A stretch of 64,000 bases of DNA, from contig OZ025282.1 in NCBI GenBank assembly GCA_964019165.1, positions 3,360,631 to 3,424,630 of the forward strand, written 5' to 3'. The position numbers were made by a program, and so were the translations under genes. The notes under the pieces were generated by a model, which was not told the origin of the DNA, made no database searches, and saw only the letters and a program-made list of their open reading frames with translations. This DNA comes from Mastigias papua. Lineage: Eukaryota > Cnidaria > Scyphozoa > Rhizostomeae > Mastigiidae. This document shows positions 51,897 to 60,181 of this stretch, in pieces (the first letter of the stretch is position 1; each line of letters opens with the position of its first letter).

Positions 51897-53357
51897 CTAT
51901 ATGTATCTGCTATCAAAGGCTGTTTTTCCAGTAGAAAATAATAAGAAGACCTGCAATGTTTCTTTTTGCTCCTTAAAGTTGGTAAAAATTTTTGTTAAGT
52001 TCATCATGGTTATCACTATTGCTTTGAGCAATCTCATAGTTAGAGGGCTGGTAATTGCTGTGACCATAATGATATCTTCCTCCCTTGGGTCTTGATAACA
52101 TTGTTGCATGGATTGCCTGCTCTGTTGCATTTGAAGCTCAAACATTGACTGCATCATCTGAAAACAACCAGTCATTGCCCCAGTTAATGTATCCATTGTC
52201 TTGGCCATTTTCTGAGCATGCTGCAAAAACTCCTTGTCGACAGATTCTGCTTGCTCAATCAGCTTTCTTTTTAAATGCAGGTCTTCTTTGATGATTTGAA
52301 GCTGTTGTCTTGGTATTGAATCTCTTGAGATCATTTTCTCTTCCCTTCTTTCTTTCAAAAATTTTGTTATTTTTTTATTTTTTCCCTTCTACTTGAGGAA
52401 TCTGATGGTGCTTCTCTGTTTTTATTTGTTACTTGGCCTTCTTGGTCACTATCTATACCATGTGATTCTGATGGGGTGCTTGGGGGTGATTGTCCTAGAC
52501 TGATGTCTTCAGTCTTCTCACTTGACTCTATTCCACCTAAAAAAGAGTACAATCAATTGTAATTTGAAAGTAAATTATTTGCACCATTTTTGAAACTGTC
52601 TGCACTGAACAAAATACCCTCTTATTGCAGATCTCAGCAAACCAGAACAGCTGTAAAACTTTAAGTCTTATATAAATCTATTCATGATAAATCATGATGA
52701 TGGTGTTATAGCAATGCTTTTTGGATATTGGTCTGGATGCTTGAACAAAAAGACACAGTTTAAGACTTTAGATTTCCTGTAGAAGAGGATATACATCTTA
52801 TGGCTTTTGTCCAAACTAACATAAGTGTAATTAGTTAATTGCTGGTAAAACTCAAAACAAAGTGCAGATTGATATATTCTAGGGCATTCTCCTGAATTTA
52901 ACTAAGTACTCTAAGAATATAATTACAAACCTTCAATACTATTCGTTGAGGGTGATCCTGCCCATATATCTTTACAGAGATGGAAAAAGCTCATTACACT
53001 TTTTCCTCCGCCACTCTTTCTGCCTGAATCAACAGCTCTTCTATATTTTCTTTTGATGTATTTCAGCTTCGATGCAATGCGCTCTTTTGTAAATGTTGAC
53101 AGTGCCGACGATTTCGGGTAATCACAGTCAACAGTACCTGCATCCTTTGGGTATCGCTCTGTGAAAATCTCTTTAATCCTCTCATATTTCGACTTTATAC
53201 TCTCCCAGTCTTTACCCTCAAATTGACACTGGTTGGCAAATACTTTAACAGCTTCCAGTAAAAGCTCAACCTCAGCATCTGTCCATCCAAATGCATCGTC
53301 ACGATCTTCTTTGTGGGCCATGCTTGCAAAGTGATGGAAGCTAACATTTGGCGCCAA
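51897..53357 (-). pseudogene. Harbinger Myb/SANT-like partner protein, two exons, one frameshift
   Basis: Exon 1 (53357-52931) encodes a trihelix/Myb-SANT domain of the Harbinger accessory class: FGWTDAEVELLLEAVKVF, then a block ending DWESIKSKYERIKEIF. The intron 52930-52537 has a GTTTGT donor and TTTTTTAG acceptor, and the phases agree (Gly codon). Exon 2 continues with a Ser/Glu-rich linker (GGIESSEKTEDISLG). A missing A in an A run near 52370 then shifts the frame into the last part, a helical segment rich in Gln and Met (HLKRKLIEQAESVDKEFLQ, then QMMQSMFELQMQQSRQSMQQ). In characterised Harbingers this protein carries the transposase to the nucleus and binds the ends. Start choice within exon 1 is uncertain. 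Confidence 0.8.
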
Positions 53358-53588
53358 ACTTTGGCAGCCTTAAAGCTAGTTGCTATGGTTATCTCCGCAG
53401 AAGAGCAAAAAAACAATAGAAAAGGCCTCGCAGTGCGGAGTGGATCTGGTACCATGTAACTGGAAACGTAACAGGTACACAAAGCTATCCGGCACAGTGT
53501 AACCGCAATGAATTCGGAGCAAAAGTTGTATCAGATAGCAGATTGGTATCCGATACAAAAAGCTATCCGGTACCGTGTAACTGAGGCC

Positions 53589-55286
53589 AAAGTTTGAGAA
53601 AACTCTTAGAAAGTACCCCCGTCGTTAGGTGCAGTTAGGAGAGGATCTTTGTGTACCCCCGTACCTGGTCTTGCCTTCACTTTCGTGCCGAGAACGAATC
53701 GAGCATTCCGTATTTGGCTCATGCCATATTGTGTGTGAAATGTGACCTGTCAGAACACTATTGTGCAGTACTACGACAGGGGCGGATCCAGACGGGGGCT
53801 CGGGGGTGCTTGAGCCCCTGTCATATTTTCAGGTTTACGAATACAACATTCTTTCACTTTATTAAAGCTTCCTACATATTGATACTACAGAGAACACTTT
53901 GCAAGTATCGTAGCTCTTTTAGGTCCACAAAAGTGGCAAAATGTAGAAAACAAAATGTCAACAGAGCGTCTTTATGTATTTTGCTGATTACCATTGACCA
54001 AAATATATATTAGGTGTCCAATCTTTCGCCAGGATCTCCATCAAGAGACAATGGATATTCCAAGCCCCCGTGGTCTATAGAATACTCGATATGAAGGGGG
54101 CTCAAAGCGTCGTCGGGAAATTTACTGACTGCACGTGACGCAGCAAGTCGTCCAGTCTCCAATCGTTTGCAAGTATCTTGATCACAAGACAATAAATATT
54201 CCGAGCCCCCCTGGTTGGTAAAATGAAATGTGTTTTAACAGTGTATTCTACGGGCGAGGGGGCTCGGAATATTGATTGTTTTGTGATCAAGATGCTAACA
54301 GATGATTGGATACTAAACGATTTCTGTAGTCACGTGCAGCCGGTAAATTGCTCATGGATGCTTTGAGCCTCTTTGAAATCGAGTATTCTTCAGACCAAGG
54401 GGGCTCGGAATGTCTTTTGTCTTTAAATCATGATTTTATTGAATATCCAGTGCGTCTTTGGGTGCATTCCAGCCAGTAAAATGCACACAATGATAAAAAT
54501 TTGCTAACAGGCATCTAGAACCAGAACCACACACAGGAGATTTAATGCGAGTACTTCAAATACGAGTTGTTTACTGAAATCAGTGCCAAGTTTCTATTTC
54601 GAAATGATCCTTAGATGCTTTTGGATTAACGTGTGAAGACAGACGAGCGCATTATTGGTGAAGAAAGCGTTAAAGGTAAGCGAATATTGGTAACAGGAAT
54701 TACGTGCTCAGACTACAAGAGTGGTGAGCCCGGGTGAGCCGTGCGTACGTAGCGCCATACCTAGCTTTAAACGAATGTATGAGGTGGAATACCTATATAA
54801 ATATTGCACTTTCATATATTGTTAATTTTGATACGTGGGCTTCTGGTTCGTATTTAGGTTAGAGCCTTAGTTAGGAGCTATTGTGAGTTAGGAGCTATTG
54901 TGTCTGCGCTAAGGCAGGATGACTTGAGAACCGCTTGGATCTGTAGGACCCTGTTTGCATCTTGTGGTTGGCAGTGAGAGACTCTCATGACTAGTCTATA
55001 CGTACTTGCTTGTAGACTTACTTGAGTCGAATCAATTACTTGTACTGTATCTGAAAAGCCAAAAGTCTGCGACTTGATTTGGTTCGACATAACTGCACGG
55101 TACGTAAATTAAATCCGGTGTTGGATAAGGACCTCTTTGTTGTTGTTTGCTTCCTTTTAGCCTCAGTGACCAATGGGTAATGTGTTAACAGAATCACCAT
55201 GGGTTCCAGGAAGTTGATAGTATTAAACACTGTTTATCGTGTAGTTGGTATGTACACAAGCATAATTTACGGTGGCCCACAAGTAT
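53589..55286. other. No recognisable gene; GC-rich MITE-like ends
   Basis: CAGGGGCGGATCCAGA at 53778 resembles a hAT-type terminus; CAGGGGCGGATCCAAG at 50262 is a second one in the same orientation. An inverted repeat at about 54160-54310 shares CAATCxTTTGCAAG, ATCTTGATCACAA and ATATTCCGAGCCCCC. Further copies of the GGGGGCTCGGAAT word occur at 54245 and 54400. No convincing ORF. Confidence 0.5.
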
Positions 55287-55526
55287 CACGGCAAAAGTTT
55301 GTGGAAACATCACGGCAAAAGTTTGTTGAAACATCACGGCAAAAGTTTTTTGAAACATCACGGCAAAAGTTTGTTGAAACATCTCGGCAAAAGTTTTTTG
55401 AAACATCACGGCAAAAGTTTTTTGAAACATCACGGCAAAAGTTTGTTGAAACATGACAGCAAAAGTTTTTTGAAACATCACGGCAAAAGTTTGTTGAAAC
55501 ATCACGGCAAAAGTTTTTTGAAACAT
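55287..55526. repeat. 24-bp tandem array, about ten copies
   Basis: Unit CACGGCAAAAGTTTGTTGAA plus ACAT; alternate units have TTTTTTG for TTTGTTG. Open on all frames because the period is a multiple of three, hence the repeated SRQKFVET-like and FQKTFAVM-like frames on opposite strands; not evidence of a gene. Confidence 0.95.
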
Positions 55527-55686
55527 GGCGGGAAATGTTCTCAAACATCACAGCTATGCTCGTATCTATGATATAGTTTCTAGAAATTCGAGATGGCGGA
55601 CAACGACTTGAAGTCCTTGTTATATATAATGATAGTAGCATGAGCTGGAACAAAAATGGGGTAAAAGTGGGGTAGAGAGGCGTGTA

Positions 55687-56290
55687 AATTAAAAATGGAA
55701 TAATTTATAATAAATTATAATGGTATAATTTAATAAATGTAAAATAACAGAATTATAAAATTAGGTATAAGAATGGATTATTAAAATAGTAAATTAAAAT
55801 GGAATAATTTATAATAAATTATAATGGTATAATTTAATAAATGTAAAATAACAGAATTATAAAATTAGGTATAAGAATGGATTATTAAAATAGTAAATTA
55901 AAATAGTAAATTAAAATAATATAATAGACTGGTTTATGAAATGATTGGCAAGAATTGAATGTGAATGAATGAATGGTGTAAATGAAATAGTTTTATGAAA
56001 TAGATTTATAAAATTAGATTTATAAAATGAAATTATAAACTAGATTTATAAAATGAAATTATAAACTAGATTTATAAAAATGAAATTATAAACTAGATTT
56101 ATAAAAATGGTGTTATAAAATGGATTTATTAAAATGGTGTTATAAAATGGATTTATAAAAATGGTGTTATAAAATGGATTTATAAAATAGATTTATAAAA
56201 TGGTGTTATAAAATGAATTTATAAAAATAGATTTATAAAATGGATTTATAAAATAGATTTATGAGATGGATTACAAAGGACTAGTATAAA
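55687..56290. repeat. AT-rich tandem repeats next to the virus-like element
   Basis: An exact tandem duplication of about 110 bp (55687-55796 and 55797-55905, with AATTTATAATAAATTATAAT and AATAACAGAATTATAAAATT). Next come about ten loose repeats of GATTTATAAAATGG / GGTGTTATAAAATGG (55985-56260). These could belong to the terminal region of the virus-like element, since Polinton ends often carry tandem repeats, but that is inference. Confidence 0.75.
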
Positions 56291-56655
56291 TAAAATGGAA
56301 TAAATAATATGATATAAATGTAATGATATTAATTTAGAATAAATGGATTAAATACAATGGTAAAAATTATTAATATAATTTAAAAAAAATCTTCCTATGG
56401 TATACAAACCACTTCGTTATTAATGGAACATATTTTATGGTTTCATGGATTGTTCTCTTTTATTTTCATTTTCAATTGGGGCGGCAACTCTAATCTTGGT
56501 TTCTTAAATTGGGTATTGAAAATAATCAAGGATTATGATGTCCTTGTTTTCATAAGAAACATTTATTATAAACATATTTCCATTTATGTTATGGAATTCT
56601 TATTTATGATTTTATAGAAATAATTACTTTTATTGGTTACAGACACTGCCCGCGA
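56291..56655. other. AT-rich, no clear gene
   Basis: A 64-codon ORF at 56423-56617 is hydrophobic and AT-driven and has no recognisable motif. Confidence 0.35.
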
Positions 56656-56725
56656 GCCACTAAGCTAGGTTTAACGAAGTTAAAAACCGTTAGGTTTTTG
56701 ACAAAGTTAAACCTGGTTTAGTGGC
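56656..56725. repeat. Long hairpin at the left end of the virus-like element
   Basis: The outer arms GCCACTAAGCTAGGTTTAAC and, as its complement, GTTAAACCTGGTTTAGTGGC match at 17 of 20 positions. After a 3-base bulge on each side the inner arms GTTAAAAACC / GGTTTTTGAC pair at 9 of 10. The loop is GTTA. Confidence 0.85.
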
Positions 56726-56734
56726 GAGCAAGAC

Positions 56735-56801
56735 CACGCGACGCATTAGTATTAGCGCAGCTAATACTACATAAAGCGTTAGCTTTATGTATCGTCGTGT
56801 G
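56735..56801. repeat. T-shaped (three-way) foldback structure
   Basis: An outer 9-bp stem, CACGCGACG (56735-56743) with CGTCGTGTG (56793-56801), has one G-T pair. It encloses two side-by-side hairpins. One is a perfect 10-bp stem TAGTATTAGC / GCTAATACTA with a 3-base loop (56747-56769). The other is an 8-bp stem CATAAAGC / GCTTTATG with a GTTA loop (56770-56789). The layout recalls terminal T-shaped hairpins of some linear viral genomes; function here is unknown. Confidence 0.8.
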
Positions 56802-56875
56802 ATACTGGTTTCAGTCACTAGCTTATATAAAATAAGTATTATTCTATAACATAATTTTATTGGTAAACATTTTAT

Positions 56876-57140
56876 TGTTTTATAAACTAGCCATTTTCCA
56901 CTGACTTTACTAATTAACCCATTTATCATTGGCGTTAATAAATAAACCTTACTTATAGGGTTACTTAATGGGGCATGGATTATTTGTTATTTATTGGTTT
57001 TAGACAATTTAGTCTTAAACGGGCGTGAATAATGGAATCACCCGGCCAGATTATTTTAGCTTTAGCTAAAATAATGTGGCCATTCAATCAGTCAATTGTT
57101 TTATAAACTAGCAATTTTCCATTGGCCTTACTAAATAACC
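56876..57140. repeat. Direct repeat of about 35 bp in the terminal region
   Basis: GTTTTATAAACTAGCCATTT at 56877 recurs as GTTTTATAAACTAGCAATTT at 57098. Both continue into TTCCAxTGxCxTTACTAA. Confidence 0.75.
57044..57081. repeat. 17-bp-stem hairpin with TTTA loop
   Basis: GGCCAGATTATTTTAGC, loop TTTA, GCTAAAATAATGTGGCC; 15 of 17 pairs. Third hairpin of the cluster. Confidence 0.85.
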
Positions 57141-57389
57141 TTACTAAATGGGGTTATTATTTGGCATCAATTTTAATTTCAATTTTAATTTCAATACCAA
57201 TTAACCCATTTTATTGGCATTTTAGCTTAGTCACAAAGAATAGTATTATGTATTTGCAGCATTTTCGTGCGGTTTTAATTCATTTGTTATTGGTTGATTG
57301 GATTTATTGATTGGTAACATGGGTTGTGAGATTAAAATGGGGCGCGTTTTATATTTATATATAAAAATATATTTATATATATATAAGAA

Positions 57390-57890
57390 ATGAAAAAAAT
57401 TTGTGATAATATTGAATTATGTGTTTCAAATTGTGATTTTGAAAGCCTTAAAACGATTTATAATTTATCACAAGAAATAACAAAGACATGTCAAATTGCA
57501 GCGCGTGATGGTAATTTAGAATGTCTAAAATACGCTCATGAAATCGGATGTCCATGGGATAAAGAAACTTGCACACAAGCAGCAATAAATGATCATTTAG
57601 AATGTTTAAGATATGCTCATGAAAATGGCTGTCCATGGGATGAAGAAACATGCTCAAGGGCTGCTAGTTATGGTAATTTAGAATGTTTAAAATATGCTCA
57701 TGAAAATGGGTGTCCATGGGATTCTATAACATCCGTCGGCGCAGCTAAATATGGTAAATTAGAATGTTTTAAATATGCTGTTGAAAATAGATGTCCTTTA
57801 GAAGATTACATTTGTGAATTGGCTGCTGAATATGGCCATTTAGATTGTTTAGTTTATGCTCATGAACAAGGGTTACCATGGGATCATTAA
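57390..57890 (+). CDS. Ankyrin-repeat protein of giant-virus type
   Basis: 166 aa, intact. After a short leader come five 27-residue repeats with the spacing AAxxGxLECLKYAHENGCPWDxETC. Three of the five are almost identical in the LECL(K/R)YAHENGCPWD block; the fourth is diverged and the last ends in GLPWDH and the stop. This ankyrin variant is the one massively repeated in mimivirus-like giant viruses and also seen in some protists. Such proteins bind partner proteins, often host ubiquitin machinery when joined to an F-box, but no F-box is visible here. It is the first gene after the hairpin cluster, separated by 77 bases from the ATPase. The high identity between repeats suggests recent internal duplication. 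Confidence 0.8.
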   Translation: MKKICDNIELCVSNCDFESLKTIYNLSQEITKTCQIAARDGNLECLKYAHEIGCPWDKETCTQAAINDHLECLRYAHENGCPWDEETCSRAASYGNLECLKYAHENGCPWDSITSVGAAKYGKLECFKYAVENRCPLEDYICELAAEYGHLDCLVYAHEQGLPWDH

Positions 57891-57967
57891 ATTATTGATT
57901 GTTTTTTTATTTAACCACTAAGTGGGTATTCGTAATATTATATTTTATTGTAATATAAAATATAAGA

Positions 57968-58612
57968 ATGAAGATACCTAATTTAGACTTAAATAAAAAA
58001 GAATGTGATAATAATTATATATTAAAATGGCCATTTCGATTATTGGTCGTTGGTGACTCATCTTCTGGCAAGACTAATTTGATCGTATTTATGATTTTAT
58101 CATGCAAGTTCTTCGATCGGCCTGATATAATTTATTATTATGGTCGAAATATTCAACAGGATAAATTACAATATTTAAAATCAATTAGCGATAAGATGAA
58201 AGAGAAAATTGGATATGATTTTTTTATATTAATCGATGATATAAGCAAAATACCATTTTGTGATGGGTATAAAAATGATTGCAAAAAATTGGTTATTTTT
58301 GATGATCTTATGACGGCTAAAAACGCTTCAAAAAATGTCATAGATCATTTTATCTACGGCCGCCAAAAATCTATCTCATCTGTGTACTTATCACAGTGTT
58401 ACACAGACGTCGAACAAGCTATAAGATTAAATAGCAATTATATGATTTTATATAGACCTAAGACAAAAAGGTGTATGAAGATGATTTTGCGAGAAAATTT
58501 AATTAACGAGAACGCTTTTGATAATTTAAAAGGCATGGAGCATAAACATGACTTTATTTTTGTCGATAAAGATAATGACAGATATTTCAAAAATTTTGAT
58601 GAAGAAATATAA
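57968..58612 (+). CDS. Genome-packaging ATPase (FtsK/HerA, A32-like)
   Basis: 214 aa, intact. It would drive DNA into the capsid. Walker A is LLVVGDSSSGKTNLIVF (residues about 24-40). Walker B is KKLVIFDDLM (about 106-115), with two acidic residues. A sensor-like SISSVYLSQCYTDV follows at about 138-151, and RLNSNYMILYRP beyond that. Order and length match the A32-like ATPases of Polintons, virophages and large DNA viruses. The start ATG follows an AT-rich leader. The next gene begins only 10 bases after the stop. Confidence 0.9.
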   Translation: MKIPNLDLNKKECDNNYILKWPFRLLVVGDSSSGKTNLIVFMILSCKFFDRPDIIYYYGRNIQQDKLQYLKSISDKMKEKIGYDFFILIDDISKIPFCDGYKNDCKKLVIFDDLMTAKNASKNVIDHFIYGRQKSISSVYLSQCYTDVEQAIRLNSNYMILYRPKTKRCMKMILRENLINENAFDNLKGMEHKHDFIFVDKDNDRYFKNFDEEI

Positions 58613-58622
58613 TAATATATAT

Positions 58623-58772
58623 ATGAGTGATATATATTGTGTGAAATGCAAAACAAAAACACCAACTGTAGATGAAAAGGTCGTCATAACAAAAAATAAT
58701 AGAAATGCTATCACAGGAAAATGTCAAAATTGCGGAAGAACAAAATATATGTTTATTAAGAAACAATTATAA
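58623..58772 (+). CDS. Small zinc-ribbon protein (DUF5679-like)
   Basis: 49 aa. CVKC near the start and CQNC near the end form a CxxC...CxxC ribbon, with KNNRNAITGKCQNCGRTKYM in the conserved middle. It matches the short DUF5679 family found in Polinton-like viruses and giant viruses; function unknown, nucleic-acid or protein binding inferred. It is about 60% alike to the first 45 residues of the next gene, so the two ribbons arose by duplication. Confidence 0.75.
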   Translation: MSDIYCVKCKTKTPTVDEKVVITKNNRNAITGKCQNCGRTKYMFIKKQL

Positions 58773-58786
58773 GATATAGTATAATA

Positions 58787-59299
58787 ATGGAAATTTATTG
58801 TGTTAAATGTAAACAGAAGACTGATACAAATAACCCTGAGAAAATACAAACTAAGAATAATAGATTGGCGATACGAGGTAATTGTAAAATATGTAATACA
58901 CAAAAATATATGTTTGTGAAATCGTTAGGATCAGGGATAGATATTCACAAATTAATCGGTAAATTACCAAGGCCTACAAAAGGTTGGGTGCCGGGTGATT
59001 ACAAGTTTCTTGGGCCTTATAATCCGCTTCAATCACAAGTGTCTTTTGATGAAAATACAGGCGAGATACAAAAGATACATACGCAGCCTAAAAATAAATT
59101 AGATGAAATCGCGATGAAACATGATATTTGTTATTCAGTAAATCCACAAAATAAGGGGGATTGTGATCGTACTATGGTAAAGTCAATTGATAATATGCCA
59201 TATAAAGACATGAATAAAATGGCAATGCTGACACGAACGATAATCAATAAAAAACAACAACTTGGTTTAGGAGTCAAAAAAAAAACGACACGAAAATAG
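58787..59299 (+). CDS. Zinc ribbon fused to phospholipase-A2-like domain
   Basis: 170 aa. Residues 1-45 repeat the preceding zinc ribbon (YCVKC ... CKIC). After a Gly-rich link, residues about 64-125 show the parvovirus-type PLA2 pattern. The calcium-loop-like GDYKFLGPYNPL is followed by DEIAMKHDICYS, the His-Asp catalytic pair, and then GDCDRTM. In parvoviruses this domain sits in the capsid and breaches endosomal membranes during entry. PLA2-like genes are also reported in adintovirus-type elements. The C-terminus is a very basic tail, a plausible DNA-binding or nuclear-targeting end. An entry role here is inferred. Confidence 0.75.
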   Translation: MEIYCVKCKQKTDTNNPEKIQTKNNRLAIRGNCKICNTQKYMFVKSLGSGIDIHKLIGKLPRPTKGWVPGDYKFLGPYNPLQSQVSFDENTGEIQKIHTQPKNKLDEIAMKHDICYSVNPQNKGDCDRTMVKSIDNMPYKDMNKMAMLTRTIINKKQQLGLGVKKKTTRK

Positions 59300-59328
59300 T
59301 TAATAATCAAAAACAGTACGCCCACGAA

Positions 59329-60144
59329 ATGCATAAACGTGCTATACATAAGTTTCAAAGACGGTTTGTTTATACCCCTGGTATTGATGAAATATGGACA
59401 GCAGATTTGATTATTTTAAATAGGAAAGAATATGTAAAACAAAATAATGGGTATAAATATATCTTGACAGTTATGGATACATTTAGCAGATATTCTTGGG
59501 TACGAGTCACAAAAAACAAAGATAAAAAAACAATATCTGATGCATTTGAGGATATCATCAAAAAAAGCAATCGTATTTGTGTAAGATTATGGTCGGACGG
59601 AGGGGGTGAGTTTTACAACAAATATTTTGAGAATACTTTAAAACGACTTAATATTATTAGATATATGACAAAAACTTGGTTAAAAGCAATAATGATAGAA
59701 CGTTTTAATCAAACGCTTATGAATAAATTATCATCGTTATTTACAGAACGTAATAATTATCGTTATATTGATGACATACATAATATTGTGGAAAAATACA
59801 ATAATACTTATCATAGTACTATTAAGATGACACCAGTTGAGGCAAGTAAAAAAGAAAACGAAGGGTTGGTTTATTATACGATTAATAATAAAAGAATAAG
59901 AGAAAGATATATACAAAATAAAAAACCTAAATTTAAAATAAATGATCATGTGAGAATAAAAAGAACTAAAAAACATTTTGATAAAGGTTATGACAAACGA
60001 TGGTCTGATGAAATATATTTAATTTATAAAATAAATTTAACACTACCTCCAACATATAAAATTAAAGAAATATTAGAAAATGGAAAATATAAATATGTTT
60101 CACGAAATTTTTATGAACAAGAATTACAAAAAACAAAATTTTAA
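59329..60144 (+). CDS. Retrovirus-type integrase (rve), Polinton class
   Basis: 271 aa, intact. It joins the element's ends to host DNA. The catalytic triad is D26 (EIWTADLI), D90 (LWSDGGGEFYN) and E124 (MIERFNQTL), with 33 residues between the second Asp and the Glu. The typical Polinton surroundings are present (GYKYILTVMDTFSRYSWV, KYNNTYHSTIKMTP). The C-terminal part (IKEILENGKYKYVSRNFYEQEL) looks like the chromo/SH3-like tail of this class. No N-terminal HHCC zinc finger is visible. The frame is open further upstream without an ATG, overlapping the end of the previous gene. Confidence 0.93.
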   Translation: MHKRAIHKFQRRFVYTPGIDEIWTADLIILNRKEYVKQNNGYKYILTVMDTFSRYSWVRVTKNKDKKTISDAFEDIIKKSNRICVRLWSDGGGEFYNKYFENTLKRLNIIRYMTKTWLKAIMIERFNQTLMNKLSSLFTERNNYRYIDDIHNIVEKYNNTYHSTIKMTPVEASKKENEGLVYYTINNKRIRERYIQNKKPKFKINDHVRIKRTKKHFDKGYDKRWSDEIYLIYKINLTLPPTYKIKEILENGKYKYVSRNFYEQELQKTKF

Positions 60145-60181
60145 AAAAAGACTTAAAGAAAATTTTATATATATAAATTAT

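Larger units (their letters stand above)
50298..53588. mobile_element. PIF/Harbinger DNA transposon, near complete
   Basis: 3,291 bp with inverted ends: the left starts GGCCTCAGTTACACGGTACC and continues GGATACC...GTATCGGATAGC. The right end is its complement (53545-53588). Extra copies of the same end motifs (TCAGTTACACGG, CTATCCGATAC) lie inside the left end at about 50372-50510 and inside the right end near 53480-53510. It encodes a transposase on the plus strand and a Myb/SANT-like protein on the minus strand, converging at about 51.87 kb. No clear 3-bp target duplication (ACA left, AAA right). Confidence 0.9.

Noticed and set aside
55199..55653. Repeat-containing ORFs on both strands (SRQKFVET, FQKTFAVM, HGKSLLKH)
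   Set aside because: The 24-bp tandem unit is a multiple of three, so frames stay open by period; there is no other coding sign.
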